From positions 3,209,202-3,273,201 of the forward strand of contig OY811988.1 of the NCBI GenBank assembly GCA_963681505.1: a stretch of 64,000 bases of DNA, given 5' to 3'. Of the stretch, positions 22,590 to 33,112 are shown in pieces; position 1 is the stretch's first letter; every line of letters starts with the position of its first letter. The notes beneath the pieces are model-generated. The model saw only the letters and a list, made by a program, of their open reading frames with translations. It was not told the origin of the DNA and did not search any database. Source of the DNA: Eunapius fragilis (lineage: Eukaryota > Porifera > Demospongiae > Spongillida > Spongillidae). The translations under genes and the position numbers were made by a program.

Positions 22590-22599
22590 GCGCATGCGC
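22590..22599 (+). promoter_or_regulatory. NRF1-like palindrome GCGCATGCGC
   Basis: GCGCATGCGC is the consensus NRF1 site, common in core promoters of animal housekeeping genes. It lies just upstream of the first ATG (22614) and two GTAAG donors. Confidence 0.5.
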
Positions 22600-22613
22600 A
22601 ATTATTTGTGCAC

Positions 22614-22913
22614 ATGTTGGTAAAAAGTTCTAATGGCGGACTGACCATCATTAGTCCTAAATACGAATCGGAATCAAAGGTAAGTCTACTGGGATGTTAA
22701 ACTCACGTTAACAAACAAGACCTGTGTTTTCAATCAAACTGCAACAATCAGACAAATCGAATTCTCAATCGGTTGCTGTTTTCTGTTGTACGTTCTCCGC
22801 TAACGGACGTACGAATGAGCCAGGTCCAGGATAAAGAGATTCAAGCGTTGCAGACCAAGGCCGTGATTGAGGCAACGCTAGCGAAATTACTACGGCTTTT
22901 CCTAAGAATTTAA
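22614..22913 (+). CDS. Candidate small spliced ORF, 51 residues
   Basis: Exon 1 runs 22614-22679 (22 codons), ending AAAG|GTAAGT. Exon 2 can start at 22824 after CCAG and stays in frame to TAA at 22911. The joined peptide is Lys/Glu/Leu-rich with a helical second half (KAVIEATLAKLLRLFL). Two further untranslated-looking exons follow (23088-23170 and 23351-23433), each with a good acceptor and donor. The stop is only 2 nt from the exon-2 donor, so downstream introns need not trigger decay. The exon-2 acceptor is weak. It may instead be a non-coding RNA. Confidence 0.3.
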
Positions 22914-23087
22914 AGGTAAGTTGCTACGTGTTACGCTATGTATACACACGTTTCTCTAGATGCATCTTACCAAACCAGGACAAAGTGAACGCGCCTAATA
23001 TGGACTCAGCGCTGTGTTTAAGTTGTCGCAAAGGTATTACCGCCCGTATATACACGTCCTTTTTTATTATTTTTATTATTATTTCAG

Positions 23088-23170
23088 AGCCGAAATTGAA
23101 CATGATAGAACCTTTAAATGCCATGAAAAGGAATCTTGCTGTACAAGGATCACCTCTTCCATTATGCACA
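23088..23170 (+). other. Candidate non-coding exon
   Basis: Preceded by a polypyrimidine/ATTTCAG acceptor and followed by a GTACGT donor at 23171. Likely the third exon of the unit starting near 22600. Confidence 0.35.
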
Positions 23171-23350
23171 GTACGTTGTAATGAGTATACATTATGTACA
23201 GAAATAAATAACATACTAGTGTCACTATCAGGAGCTGTAAGGAGACACGAGTCAATATAGCAAGCACATTGAGACTCTGTAGCCAAAGGTGAGGGGCCTA
23301 GTTAGGTTAAGTCCTATGGATATCTGCGTGTATCTATGTTTATTTTTCAG

Positions 23351-23433
23351 ACAGCTCTTTAGCCAATGAAATGCTGTAGTAAGGGAGGACTTTACCGTAA
23401 GGCCTACGAAAAGGACAGCAGCCTGTGACCAAG
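23351..23433 (+). other. Candidate non-coding exon
   Basis: Preceded by TATTTTTCAG and followed by GTAATCC. Likely the fourth exon of the same unit. Confidence 0.35.
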
Positions 23434-24024
23434 GTAATCCTCTTCATTGTTTATAGAAGATAACTGATTCTCCTACTATCTAGCTCAACAAGTGCCAAGA
23501 TAGTAAAGGTTCATGCTGAATTTAAAGACCTCCACCAGATAAAAGGATGCAGCGTCTAAAATATGGTGCTTGGAGAATGCTCCTGCCAACTGAACTCTGA
23601 TAATTTATTTTGGTAGTTTGTATTGAACTGTAGCTGTAATTGAATAAGTTTCCTGCTCTTAATTATTACTGGCGTATATGGGATTTAGACGTATAGCACC
23701 GCGTATACCGGTCCTGTCTATATTCAGTATGCAGATCAGTGGGTGCATTGTAAAGTATTCGAACACATGACGTGCACAGAATCTGTATACGTTCAACTGA
23801 AGTATGCAGACAGGTGACAATCAATATGCCGACGCCGTATGCAGACCGCGATATGCGCGTATAAGTGAAGTGTTCGTTCTGAGACGTATGCTGACCCTGC
23901 ATACGAGCCGTGCGAAAAACTGCCCACGTGTCGAGTGCAGACGCGTGGCGACCAATATAGGTGTAATAAACACGACTGTATACGGTACTATGTCGCGCCG
24001 TGATAATCATATGTCCAGCACTAT

Positions 24025-24165
24025 GGAAAAAGGCAGTTATACACTGGGTGTATTTGTACTATATACGCAGAGTTATACACCAAAACGTATATAGCTGTTA
24101 TACAATAAGTGTATTACAAGCGTATAACAAGGGTATAACTGTTATACACAGTTATACACATCGTT
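24025..24165. repeat. Cluster of GTTATACAC-type motifs
   Basis: At least six copies of (G/C)TTATACA or GTATAAC in both orientations within about 140 bp, embedded in GTATATA-rich sequence. Purpose unknown; an AG|GTAAGTG donor-like site follows at about 24166. Confidence 0.6.
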
Positions 24166-24469
24166 GAGGTAAGTGTGCGGTAAGATTGTGATTGCAGATA
24201 CTACACATGAAGTATACATACTGTGTATAACACAGCGCTTACACATTTAATCATTCATCGTTATCGCTGCACGTGCTTCGTACTAAATCAGAGACCGCCT
24301 CCTGAACGAGAGGAGGCAGTTTTATAAACACGTTGAGCCACCGCCGCGATCGATGATAAGTACGTGGCCTAGAATATATAATGTAAGTTGATGACGTTTC
24401 TCGCTAGCCTCATTTACGGAAATTCATACAGTTCATGGACTTTGAGTTCTATGGACATAATATGTAGGG

Positions 24470-24640
24470 GGCGTTTCTGTGTGGTATATCACTTTGGAAG
24501 GAGTGCCTATGTGGGAGGTGTGGTGTATGGAAGGCGTGTCTGTGTGGATTGTGGGAGGCGTTTCTGTGTGGGCATGAAACGCATGTCTGTGTGGGGTTTA
24601 GGAGTAAGCTGTGTGTTGTGACATGGGAGGTGTGCATGTC
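24470..24640. repeat. Degenerate GTGTGG/GGAGGCGT repeats
   Basis: Imperfect tandem repeats of TCTGTGTGG and GGAGGCGT type. Frames across it are repeat translation only. Confidence 0.6.
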
Positions 24641-25020
24641 AGCAGTGTGTGGTGTGGGATATTACATTGGCAATGAACACAGCTCCTCGGAGAGAGGAGG
24701 GTCGGACCCCAGCTCACCACGAGGACAAATATTCCCACCGACCGTGTGGACCAGATGTTCCACCACTGTGAGGGAGACCTGCCACCGTGGATGACAGAAC
24801 GTGCCTACCGCTTGAGGGGAGTCCTGTTGCCACTGGGGAGGTAATGCCTGCCCCTTGATAAGGTTATGGGGAGGAAGTTGCCAAACACTGGATAAGGTCT
24901 GCTGAGTGCCTTCCACCATGGAGGAGAGTTCAGCTGCCACCAAGGAAAGGAGCATCAGTGGTGTTGATTACTATGGGTTGAGAGTGGCTGAGCATTGTGA
25001 TGAAGCATTGGTCTAACCCA

Positions 25021-25196
25021 CACAGGCGGAGCCAGGATTTTATAGTAGGGGGGCCATCTAAGGGAAGGGAGTACCTCTGTTGATATCAGTAGTGGGGACC
25101 AAGCATTGACATCACTGTACAAAGTGAAACCTAAATCGTAGGGGGGGGGGGGGGGGGGGGCAAGCCCCTTCCAGCCACCCCCTAGCTCCGCCGCGG
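25021..25196. mobile_element. 176-bp hAT-type MITE, 8-bp TSD
   Basis: Imperfect inverted ends CACAGGCGGAGCCAGG and CCTAGCTCCGCCGCGG, with CTAACCCA exactly outside both (25013-25020, 25197-25204). A perfect 8-bp duplication with CAnnGGCGGA ends fits hAT. It contains a G20 run near 25141. Confidence 0.85.
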
Positions 25197-25204
25197 CTAA
25201 CCCA

Positions 25205-25923
25205 ACAGGTCTAGTGGTATGAGGAGAGGGAGATGGTGCATTTCAGGTGCATGGAAGGGTTGCATATAAGCTGTGTGTGGTAGAGTTGTGCAGAAAGCTG
25301 TTGTGTATGTGTAATGTTCTGTTGTGAATTCAGTAGTATGTTGTGTTGATTTGTGTATGTGTAGCAGTCAATTGTGAGTGTGGCACTGAATTGTAGAGGG
25401 GAGGTATTGGTGAGCGTAGAAGGCTGCTGTGTGGAAGCAATTGCATTTGGGGGTGTTTACTTATGGAATAGGTATGGGTGTAAGAAGTTGGGATGTCAGT
25501 GCAGGTGTAGGAAGCATGAGGGCCATAAATGTACACATGTGTTCATCTTCCAACACCTATATGTTACACAGGAACTGTATGATCTTTTACAAGTGTCTTT
25601 TCATGCTATTAACCTCTAATGTTACGTTCTTTCTAGAATCAGCCACTGCAACTGAGTGCTTAAAAATCCACAGTTACGCAGTCGTTTGTTACTTTCCCCA
25701 TCTCCCACTAATGGAAGCGGGTATGAACACAATTGAAAAATAGCAGTGCTGCTGAGTTTAACTGACAATCTGACATGTGATACATACGACACTATCCAAG
25801 GTGGGAGGGCCTTTCAATACACATTGTATTGCCACACAAGGTGATTCATATGGTTCATAAGAAAGTACTGCCTTCATGTAGTGGGTACTATTAGGTATGT
25901 CACTGTCCATGAGTTAATTTTTC
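25205..25923. other. No gene seen
   Basis: Short overlapping frames with no recognisable product. The TG-rich beginning is weakly repetitive. Confidence 0.4.
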
Positions 25924-26224
25924 ACAAGATATAAAAATTTAATTAAAATAAAATTGGTGATGTAGGATTTGTAGACAGCAATTGAGTAAAAGTAAGGAAA
26001 CAAGGAATTACGGATATTAGGCATTCATTTAATTATAAATATTACAGACCAACATTTAGCACAGAATTTCAAGGAGGTAGATTTGCTAAATAATGTAGGT
26101 CTGTAATATTTATAATTAAATGAATGCCTAATATCCGTAATTCCTTGTTTCCTTACTTTTACTCAATTGCTGTCTACAAATCCTACATCACCAATTTTAT
26201 TTTAATTAAATTTTTATATCTTGT
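25924..26224. mobile_element. Foldback MITE family E, copy 1
   Basis: Palindrome of about 301 bp with arms of about 130 bp, starting ACAAGATATAAAA and ending TTTTATATCTTGT. Internal TTGGTGATGTAGGATTTG and AAGGAAACAAGG phrases match the other family copies. The loop contains TTTAGCACA. Confidence 0.85.
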
Positions 26225-26529
26225 TTCACACATTTTTATGCTAGGCGCTGTACATGTAAGCCGGGATCCGCCTGTGGTAATAATAAACATTTATTATATC
26301 AGAGATACATGTATTGAATAATCGTGCCGTGTAATGCAAGATTACTTCGCATGGCGAGGAAGTATTCATCCCTGCGCAATCACATGCATGCTCTTAACTA
26401 AACTGTTTTAACTTGGTCGGAAGATCGATACGGCGCAATCGGTAGCCCTGCTATATAGCATTCAAAAAACATTAGTTGTAATTATAAATTTATAATAAAG
26501 CCTTGTATACGGCCGAGCTCCGAGAGGCC

Positions 26530-26880
26530 CCCAGTACGGATGGGGCCATATTCCCCATGGGGCTGGGGCCAGCGGTGGCGCAGGTGGGAGCAGCGGAGCA
26601 GGGGCCAGCGGTGGAGCTGGGGCAAGCAGAGCATGGGCCAGCGGAGCAGGGACCAGCAGTGGCGCAGGTGGAGCTGGGGGCAGTGGCGGAGCTGGAGCCA
26701 GGAGAGCAGGGGCCAGCAGTGGCGCAGGTGGGAGCAGCGGAGCTGGGGCCAGCGGCGGATCTGGGGCAAGCAGAGCAGGGGCCAGCAGTGGCACAGGTGG
26801 GAGCAGCGGAGCTGGGGGCAGTGGCGGAGCTGGGGCCAGAGCTGGGGCAAGCAGGACCGGAGCAGGGACCAAGACCGGTA
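26530..26880. repeat. GC-rich coding-like minisatellite island
   Basis: About 350 bp of imperfect repeats built on GCAGCGGAGC(T/A)GGGGCCAGC, far richer in GC than its flanks. Two plus frames (148 and 140 codons) and two minus frames (136 and 194 codons) stay open because the repeat lacks stops. The minus frame 26462-26872 gives a Pro/Ala/Leu repeat; the plus frame 26503-26949 gives a Gly/Ala/Gln/Glu repeat. A real low-complexity exon is possible but none is favoured. Confidence 0.7.
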
Positions 26881-26975
26881 TCGGAGAGTAGGGAGGGCCC
26901 TCCTCACCCGAGTCAACAGCAAACAGATTCTCAGCTTCTTCTGCTGTGACCTACAAGGGTAATAATATATATTAT

Positions 26976-27268
26976 ACAAGTAAATAAAAACATTCTCTCT
27001 GAGAAAGTTGGTGGGATATAGGTTTTTCAGGCAAATAGTATACTGGTGTAAAAAGCAAGGAAACAAGTTTCATCAGAAGGGAAAATGTAATAGTCCTATA
27101 TTTAGCACACTTCGACTAAGGCATATGCTGTTTCTGTGCTAAATATAGGACTATTACATTTTCCCTTCTGATGAAACTTGTTTCCTTGCTTTTTACACCA
27201 GTATACTATTTGCCTGAAAAACCTATATCCCACCAACTTTCTCAGAGAGAATGTTTTTATTTACTTGT
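26976..27268. mobile_element. Foldback MITE family E, copy 2
   Basis: 293-bp palindrome, ends ACAAGTAAATAAAAACATT and its reverse complement. Arms of about 125 bp look identical or nearly so. The loop contains TTTAGCACA and TGTGCTAAA. Confidence 0.92.
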
Positions 27269-27439
27269 TTCCTTAATTTTTTTAACACCCAAATCACTGT
27301 TGCATCGCAGGTTTCCCCCTTTCATTTAACCGATTTAATTCCATCCAGACGTATTGTGAAAATTTTCTAGGTACCTTTGCTTAATTAGAATTGGTAAGAC
27401 CGTATATAGGCTTTTAGGCGTTTTTGTATCACAGCGAGT

Positions 27440-27600
27440 CCTCCAGCAAATTCTAAAGCTATTGGTGCAATTTTCATTGCTTAAAAGTGTTCCTGTCCCG
27501 AGTTATGAGTTCTCAAGAAGAAGAAGAAGAAGCAGAAGCAGACGACCCGCCCATTATTTTTGGAAGGGGAACGAGGACAGCAGTATATTTTGTTCTCGAC
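27440..27600 (+). repeat. Dispersed repeat D, copy 1
   Basis: Contains AAAGCTATTGGTGCAATTTT, CCTGTCCCGAGTTATGAG, a (GAA)n run and GGGAACGAG. Diverged copies are at 49084-49210 (same strand) and, opposite strand, near 56895 and 61985. Confidence 0.55.
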
Positions 27601-28119
27601 AACCACGCGGTTCTACGACGTGAAACAAAAACGAAACTACTCAGTTTTGACTTCTAGATCGATTGCCGCAACAAGTTAGACGATCCGATCGTCGGGAGCG
27701 AAGCTACGGTAGGGTCGCGTGATTTTAATTAAATTCATAGTCGGGGTCAAAACCTATATGGAAGTCTCTAGCGAGACTTCCGATAGATATAATGCCATGC
27801 ATGCAAATCCTATGTACACATGCATACCTCTTCCATATCTTAAAGTAAAGAGTGAGTGAGAAAGTTGCTTTATATAAACCAAAACTGATCTAATACGAGG
27901 GAAGGATTAAATTATTGGAACGGCCTCCCATAATAAATGTGTTGAACAAACCAACTATATATGCGGTGGTGGGGGTGGGGCTGAATTAAGACGGCCTGCA
28001 TTTCAAATTATATGCTGATATATGTGAAACTGCACACAATCATGTGTAGAGAGAGGCCTAGGGTTGCTGCCACTTTAACTTATGCATGGGTAAAAATATA
28101 TAAACTACAATGATGTACT

Positions 28120-28410
28120 TGAGAACACAGGAATGTTCAGGTTTGCAGCCATAGAGATTTTAAGTCCACATGCTGGGACACCATACATGGAATCATGCAG
28201 GAAGTTAGTTAGTCCTGCAAAGCATAAATCTCTTATCCAAATTGAAAAGAGCTGCATGTAATAGGTAACTGGTTCCAGCTGAAAACAGGAGAACACCATG
28301 GAGGATGATTGGTGGTCCATGTGCATGTTTTAGCAGCATAGAAGCTAGGTTTTAGACCACACACTGTGCCACCATATATGGAGGAAGGGGCAGGCTTGTG
28401 GTTTTATGAA
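28120..28410. repeat. Tandem array, left part (two units)
   Basis: Two diverged units of roughly 170-200 bp sharing (T/C)A(G)GTTTGCAGCCATAGA or TTTTAGCAGCATAGA, then ACATGCTGGGACACCATACA. The array resumes at 33340 after the gypsy element. Confidence 0.75.
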
Positions 28411-28665
28411 TGCAAAGTTGCAAGATAAATGTTGACACAGAGAAACATGTTCACATGCCATGCAGCTGTAGACTCCTTGACATATGAACACATACATGGG
28501 AGGGAGGCAAGCCTATTTTTAAGAGCAGTTTTGTATAGAGAACGTACAGCAACTGATATAAGGATTGGATTGTGAGTTAAGTACAACATATAATTGTGTG
28601 AACTCATATTCAGGGGTTAGGGCCTATAGAGACAGATCCATTAATTTACATGCAGTCAAGGTCAC

Positions 28666-28769
28666 TGTTAGGATATGAACTAATAGTTAGTTAACTGTGT
28701 GACTCTACATGATGCGCATGTATCTGTAGCGTGTTCATATCAGTGTGCAAATTGAGCTATTTCCCTACA
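28666..28769 (+). repeat. 5' LTR of gypsy element 1
   Basis: 104 bp, TGTTAGG...CCCTACA, identical by eye to the 3' LTR. Target duplication GTCAC at 28661-28665. Very short for an LTR. Confidence 0.97.
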
Positions 28770-28773
28770 TATT

Positions 28774-28786
28774 TGGCGACGAGGGA
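28774..28786 (+). promoter_or_regulatory. Primer-binding site of gypsy element 1
   Basis: TGGCGACGAGGGA begins 4 nt after the LTR and has the TGG that pairs with a tRNA CCA end. The tRNA is not identified. Confidence 0.7.
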
Positions 28787-28788
28787 CA

Positions 28789-29556
28789 ATGGACGAAAAC
28801 TCTATTCGTGATGCGGTGCAGCGGTTCCGGTTCGACCGTTTTAAGGCCGAGGAAGAAGAATGGGTGTATTACGTGCAGCGGTTTGAGACTGAACTGGCGC
28901 TACATCGATTACTGGTTGGGGATAACACAGCGGACACACGGAGGAACCTACTGCTCTCCAAGGTTGGACCAGAAGCTTTTAGGGTCTTAGTTGACCATTT
29001 TCGTCCAGAAGACGTCACGACGAAGACGTATGTACAATTAAAAGATGCGTTGAAAAAACATTTTCAAAAAAAGGTTTGTATCCTCGCGGAGAGGGTGAAG
29101 TTTACTTTCAGGCACAGAAAAGAAGAGGAAACGGTAACACAATTCCTCATTGCACTGCGAGCTATAGCAGGAAATTGTGAGTTCGGGGCATCCTTATCGG
29201 AACGGCTTCGTGATCAATTGGCGATAGGAATTAACAACGATGCGTGGCAGAAAGAACTATTTCGGCTTCACACGACAAACGACGCAACCCTTCAACAGGT
29301 GGAAGCTTCAGCTCTAATACTGGAACAGGCTTCTACACAGCAGGAAAGTATACGACAAATGGCGACCCCCCAAGAGAAGGGATCGGAGGTGCATCGGCTG
29401 AGAGAGGCCAGGAAAAAAATACCACAATTCCAGAGGAAGACTGAGCACCGAGAACTAGATGCTGGTAGAGACTGTGTAAGGTGTGGGTATAGCAGACACA
29501 AGAAGGTAGAGAGTGCCCGGCAAAGGGGCAGACATGCAACGCCTGTGGTGGATTGA
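28789..29556 (+). CDS. gag: Gag of gypsy element 1
   Basis: 255 codons, starting at the first ATG after the primer-binding site. A capsid-like helical region covers residues about 20-190 and a basic nucleocapsid follows. The first zinc knuckle starts CVRCGYSRH at about residue 229, but its last Cys and the second knuckle (CNACGGLNHYARVC) are in the overlapping -1 frame. So either a -1 ribosomal frameshift or a 1-base deletion lies near 29497-29510. No classic slippery heptamer is obvious there. Gag would package the RNA in cytoplasmic particles. Confidence 0.9.
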   Translation: MDENSIRDAVQRFRFDRFKAEEEEWVYYVQRFETELALHRLLVGDNTADTRRNLLLSKVGPEAFRVLVDHFRPEDVTTKTYVQLKDALKKHFQKKVCILAERVKFTFRHRKEEETVTQFLIALRAIAGNCEFGASLSERLRDQLAIGINNDAWQKELFRLHTTNDATLQQVEASALILEQASTQQESIRQMATPQEKGSEVHRLREARKKIPQFQRKTEHRELDAGRDCVRCGYSRHKKVESARQRGRHATPVVD

Positions 29557-30335
29557 ATCACTATGCCAGGGTCTGCCTCAAGTCAGGTAAAGTATCCATC
29601 AAGGGACAGAAAGGCAAGAAAAGATTAAATGCTATGAAACAAGCAAAAGAAACAGGAGGAACTGAAAGCAGTGATGATGATGACCTGGAGATATCTTGTG
29701 GAGAGGTAAACACTATTCATATTTGGGCAGTAAAGGGTTGTGCTGCACGTTTGGAAGCAGAGATAAATGGCGTAAGAGTCAAAATGCTGTATGATCCAGG
29801 TGCAGCTCGATCAGTTATCAGTGAAAAAACCTGGAGGAAAGTTGGAGCACCTCCCCTCAAACCAACTGACACATTGGTGGCATACACAAATGTCCCAGTG
29901 GAGACTCTAGGGGAAACAGAGGTGCGAGTTCGGGCATTTGGAAGGGTAAAACATCTGTTGGTTTCAGTTGTAAAGGAACAGGATAAACCTCTGTTTGGCT
30001 TAGACTGGTGTGTTAGTTTCAATTTGAATATGCCGAAAGGAGTTACCATCTGTAATGTCAAGCCTAAAATGAAGAAGGAATCAGGTAGTATGGAACATCA
30101 GGAATATACAGAACTAGCATCGTTACTTTTGGAGTTTGGCGAACTTTTCGCTGAGACACCTGGCACAATAGTTGGGCACAAGGCAGTTGTGCACCTAAAA
30201 GAAGGAGCTGTACCAAAGCTGTACTCAGCTCGTCCTATTCCGTTTCCTATGAAAAAGGCTGTGGAAGACGAACTTAATCGATTAGTAAAACAAGATATCT
30301 TGGAGATAGTCGACACAACAAAAAAACCCAATTGA
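29500..30335 (+). CDS. pol: Pol part 1: zinc knuckle, protease, RT start
   Basis: Frame overlapping the gag end in the -1 register. It contains the rest of the zinc knuckles (CNACGGLNHYARVC near 29538), an aspartic protease with DPGA (near 29794) in place of the usual D[ST]GA, a LFGLDW protease end and the N-terminal RT motif (ARPIPFPMKKAVEDEL near 30230). It stops at 30333 just after a seven-A run. The Pro in DPGA is unusual but seen in some invertebrate gypsy lineages (from memory), so activity is uncertain. Confidence 0.9.
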
Positions 30336-33093
30336 ATGGGCCTCTCCCCTGGTATGTGTTCCCAAGAGTAGCGGTGGAGTTCGCCTCTGTGTGGATTTTA
30401 GAGTGACTATCAACCCGCACGTGTACGTAGACCCACACCCCCTCCCGAGGTTCGAGGACATCATAGCCAAACTAAGTGGCAGCAAAACATTCTCAATCGT
30501 TGACCTTACTGATGCATACCTCCAGATGGAAGTTGATCCTTCATCTAGAAAGTTCATGGTTGTTGCAACACATAAGGGATATTTCCAGTATAAGAGATTG
30601 CCTTTTGGGGTAAACTTTGCGCCAGCTATCTTCCAGAAAACAATGGAAAAAATTTTAGCAGGTATAGATAAAGTGGCAGTTTATATTGACGACATCATAG
30701 TTGGAGGGCCATCAAAAGAGGAACACATTCATATTCTCCGAGAGGTATTCATCAGGCTGAGAGATGCAAATGTGCGGGCAAAGAAATCAAAGTGCAGATT
30801 TGTACAAAAGGAGGTTGTGTATTTAGGATACAGAATAGATGAACATGGAGTACACCCTACAGAGGAGCATTTGGAAGCCATACGAAGTATGCCCACCCCC
30901 ACAAATGCTAAGGAGCTACGTTCATTTTTGGGGATGATAAACTATTACTCTCGTTTCATAGCAAATCTACAACCAATTTGTGCCCCACTTCATTCCCTTA
31001 CCAAGCATTCAGTAAACTGGACATGGTCCAAGGAGAGTGATAAAATTTTTCAACATTTGAAACTGATTTTGTCTGCTAGGGACACATTGGTGCACTACAG
31101 GGAGGAATTGCCCCTCATCCTCGAAACAGATGCAAGTGATCGAGGTGTTGGTGCAGTGCTTTTACATCAACTACCAGACAAATCAGAGAGACCTGTGGCA
31201 TTTGCTTCACGAACCTTCCTGGATCGTGAAAAGAATTATTCAGTAATTGACAAGGAGGCATTGGCCATTATTTTCGGCGTTACAAAGTTCTACCAATATG
31301 TGTATGGCCGAAAATTCACCCTGCGTACAGATCACAAACCGTTGGAACACATCTTAGGGGCAAACCAGGAAATTTCGAAGATGGCTGCTAATAGACTTCA
31401 AAGGTGGGCCATAACACTTAGTGCATATCAATATGATTTGCAGTATGTGAAAGGGAAAGAGAATTTGTTGGCAGATCCACTGTCAAGATTGCCTTTGAAT
31501 GTGTCAAGCACATCCGCTGAAGAAGATGTTGGCCATCATAGTGCCTTACTCAATGTACGAATTGAGGACTTACCAATGTCAAAAAGAGATCTTCAGAAGA
31601 GGACACGTCAAGATCCGCTACTTGCGCAGGTTATAAGGTGTGTGGACAGGGGCTGGCCTAGTGACAGAAAACAAATACCAGCAGAACTTCTGACATTTTA
31701 TGAGAAACGTGAGACGCTGTCATTTGAGGAGAACATTTTACTTTGGCAAGGACGAATCGTGGTTCCAACAGCATTGCACAGAAATGTTTTGGACACATTA
31801 CATGAGGGTCACCCGGGTATATGGGCCATGCGGGCTCTGGCAAGGTACTATGTGTGGTGGCCACATATTGATGATGATGTGGAAACCTATGTAAAACAAT
31901 GTAAGGCATGTCAGCAAAACCGACCACATGAACACGAAACACTTCTATTCAGTTGGAATGTTCCTACAGAACCTTGGCAAAGAATTCACATAGATTATGC
32001 TGGCCCATTTGAAGGCAGTTCTTGGTTGGTAGTGGTTGATGCATTTTCCAAGTGGATAGAAATAAAACCTCAAAGGAGTACAACAACCTCAGGGACAGTA
32101 AAGGCTCTACGAGAGATCTTTTGCAGGTTTGGTCTCCCAAGGGTAATTGTTTCAGACAATGGTCCCCAGTTTAGTTCTCAAGAATTCAAACAGTTCTGTG
32201 ACTCAAACAATATTGTTCACATTCGGTCAACTCCTTACCACCCTAAGACCAATGGTCTAGCAGAAAGGGCTGTGAGAACATTCAAGGAGAGGTTCTTGGC
32301 TTCAAAAGGATCAACAGACGACGTGGAGTTAAGATTGCAGAGGTTCTTGTTATCATATAGGAACACTCCTCACAAGTCTACAGGGCGGGCACCAGCAGAG
32401 ATGTTGATGGGCCGAAAGCTTCGAACAAAGCTGGACTTGCTGAAACCAGACCCTCTGAGTTATATGGATCAGGCAGTCGTAAAGCAGAAATTGTATCATG
32501 ATCAAGGGGCCAAGGTAAGGATTTTTAGGGATGGAGAAGAAGTTTGGGTACAACGACCAACAAGCAAAGGGTATGATGAAGGGATCATAGTTAGGCGGAC
32601 TGGGGATGTGTCTTACCTTGTAGAGACAGGAGGTCAGGTAAAGAGAAAGCATGCAGATCAGCTAAGGACAAAGATGGCATCTGAGCAGTGTACATCTGAG
32701 GAATTGATGCATAATGACCCAGCAAGAGTAAAGGGCAGACAAGTTTGGGATGTAGATGCAACGCAAACAGAAACACAAGGGACAAAGAGGGGAGATGAGG
32801 GATCGCATCAAGTTCCGCACAGGTCACCGGAAGTGCTGCAAGAAGGGGCAGATGGTTGTCAGGGATTTCAGACATCAGAAGTACCAGGTGTGCCTACCAT
32901 CAGTAATGAGAAGGTACAAGATGAACAAACCCATAAAACCAATGGCAGTACGCACACACAAGAAGAACAAGAAGAACCTACCCTGCCAACAGTTACTTCA
33001 GGATCAGTACAGCAGAAGGAGCGGCCAAAGAGGGATCGAAGGCCTCCCTCTCGACCTTACGACAAATATCTCAGCAATCCTAGAGCAAAATGA
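30328..33093 (+). CDS. pol: Pol part 2: RT, RNase H, integrase
   Basis: About 920 codons in one uninterrupted frame, joined to part 1 by a +1 shift at the A7 run (30320-30326), most simply a 1-base insertion. RT: LPFG at about 30600 and YIDD at 30688. RNase H: ETDASDRGVGAVL near 31125. Integrase: HHCC finger (HEGHPG...CKACQ, 31800-31912), DDE core (IDYAG, SDNGPQF, and E in GLAERAVRTFKE, 31990-32290) and a C-terminal barrel ending KRKHADQLR near 32660. The tail to 33093 is polar and repeat-poor. The complete, undegraded motifs match the young LTR age. The frame starts inside the RT, so the first ATG at 30391 is not a real start. Confidence 0.95.
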   Translation, partial: PIEWASPLVCVPKSSGGVRLCVDFRVTINPHVYVDPHPLPRFEDIIAKLSGSKTFSIVDLTDAYLQMEVDPSSRKFMVVATHKGYFQYKRLPFGVNFAPAIFQKTMEKILAGIDKVAVYIDDIIVGGPSKEEHIHILREVFIRLRDANVRAKKSKCRFVQKEVVYLGYRIDEHGVHPTEEHLEAIRSMPTPTNAKELRSFLGMINYYSRFIANLQPICAPLHSLTKHSVNWTWSKESDKIFQHLKLILSARDTLVHYREELPLILETDASDRGVGAVLLHQLPDKSERPVAFASRTFLDREKNYSVIDKEALAIIFGVTKFYQYVYGRKFTLRTDHKPLEHILGANQEISKMAANRLQRWAITLSAYQYDLQYVKGKENLLADPLSRLPLNVSSTSAEEDVGHHSALLNVRIEDLPMSKRDLQKRTRQDPLLAQVIRCVDRGWPSDRKQIPAELLTFYEKRETLSFEENILLWQGRIVVPTALHRNVLDTLHEGHPGIWAMRALARYYVWWPHIDDDVETYVKQCKACQQNRPHEHETLLFSWNVPTEPWQRIHIDYAGPFEGSSWLVVVDAFSKWIEIKPQRSTTTSGTVKALREIFCRFGLPRVIVSDNGPQFSSQEFKQFCDSNNIVHIRSTPYHPKTNGLAERAVRTFKERFLASKGSTDDVELRLQRFLLSYRNTPHKSTGRAPAEMLMGRKLRTKLDLLKPDPLSYMDQAVVKQKLYHDQGAKVRIFRDGEEVWVQRPTSKGYDEGIIVRRTGDVSYLVETGGQVKRKHADQLRTKMASEQCTSEELMHNDPARVKGRQVWDVDATQTETQGTKRGDEGSHQVPHRSPEVLQEGADGCQGFQTSEVPGVPTISNEKVQDEQTHKTNGSTHTQEEQEEPTLPTVTSGSVQQKERPKRDRRPPSRPYDKYLSNPRAK

Positions 33094-33112
33094 AAATAGA
33101 ATAGTGACGAAA

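Noticed and set aside
24025-24165. DnaA-box-like TTATACACA cluster as a replication origin
   Set aside because: Resembles bacterial iterons, but the surrounding sequence is an animal genome; kept only as a motif cluster.
31658-32875. Minus-strand frames of 94-99 codons inside gypsy element 1
   Set aside because: Shadows of the pol frame.
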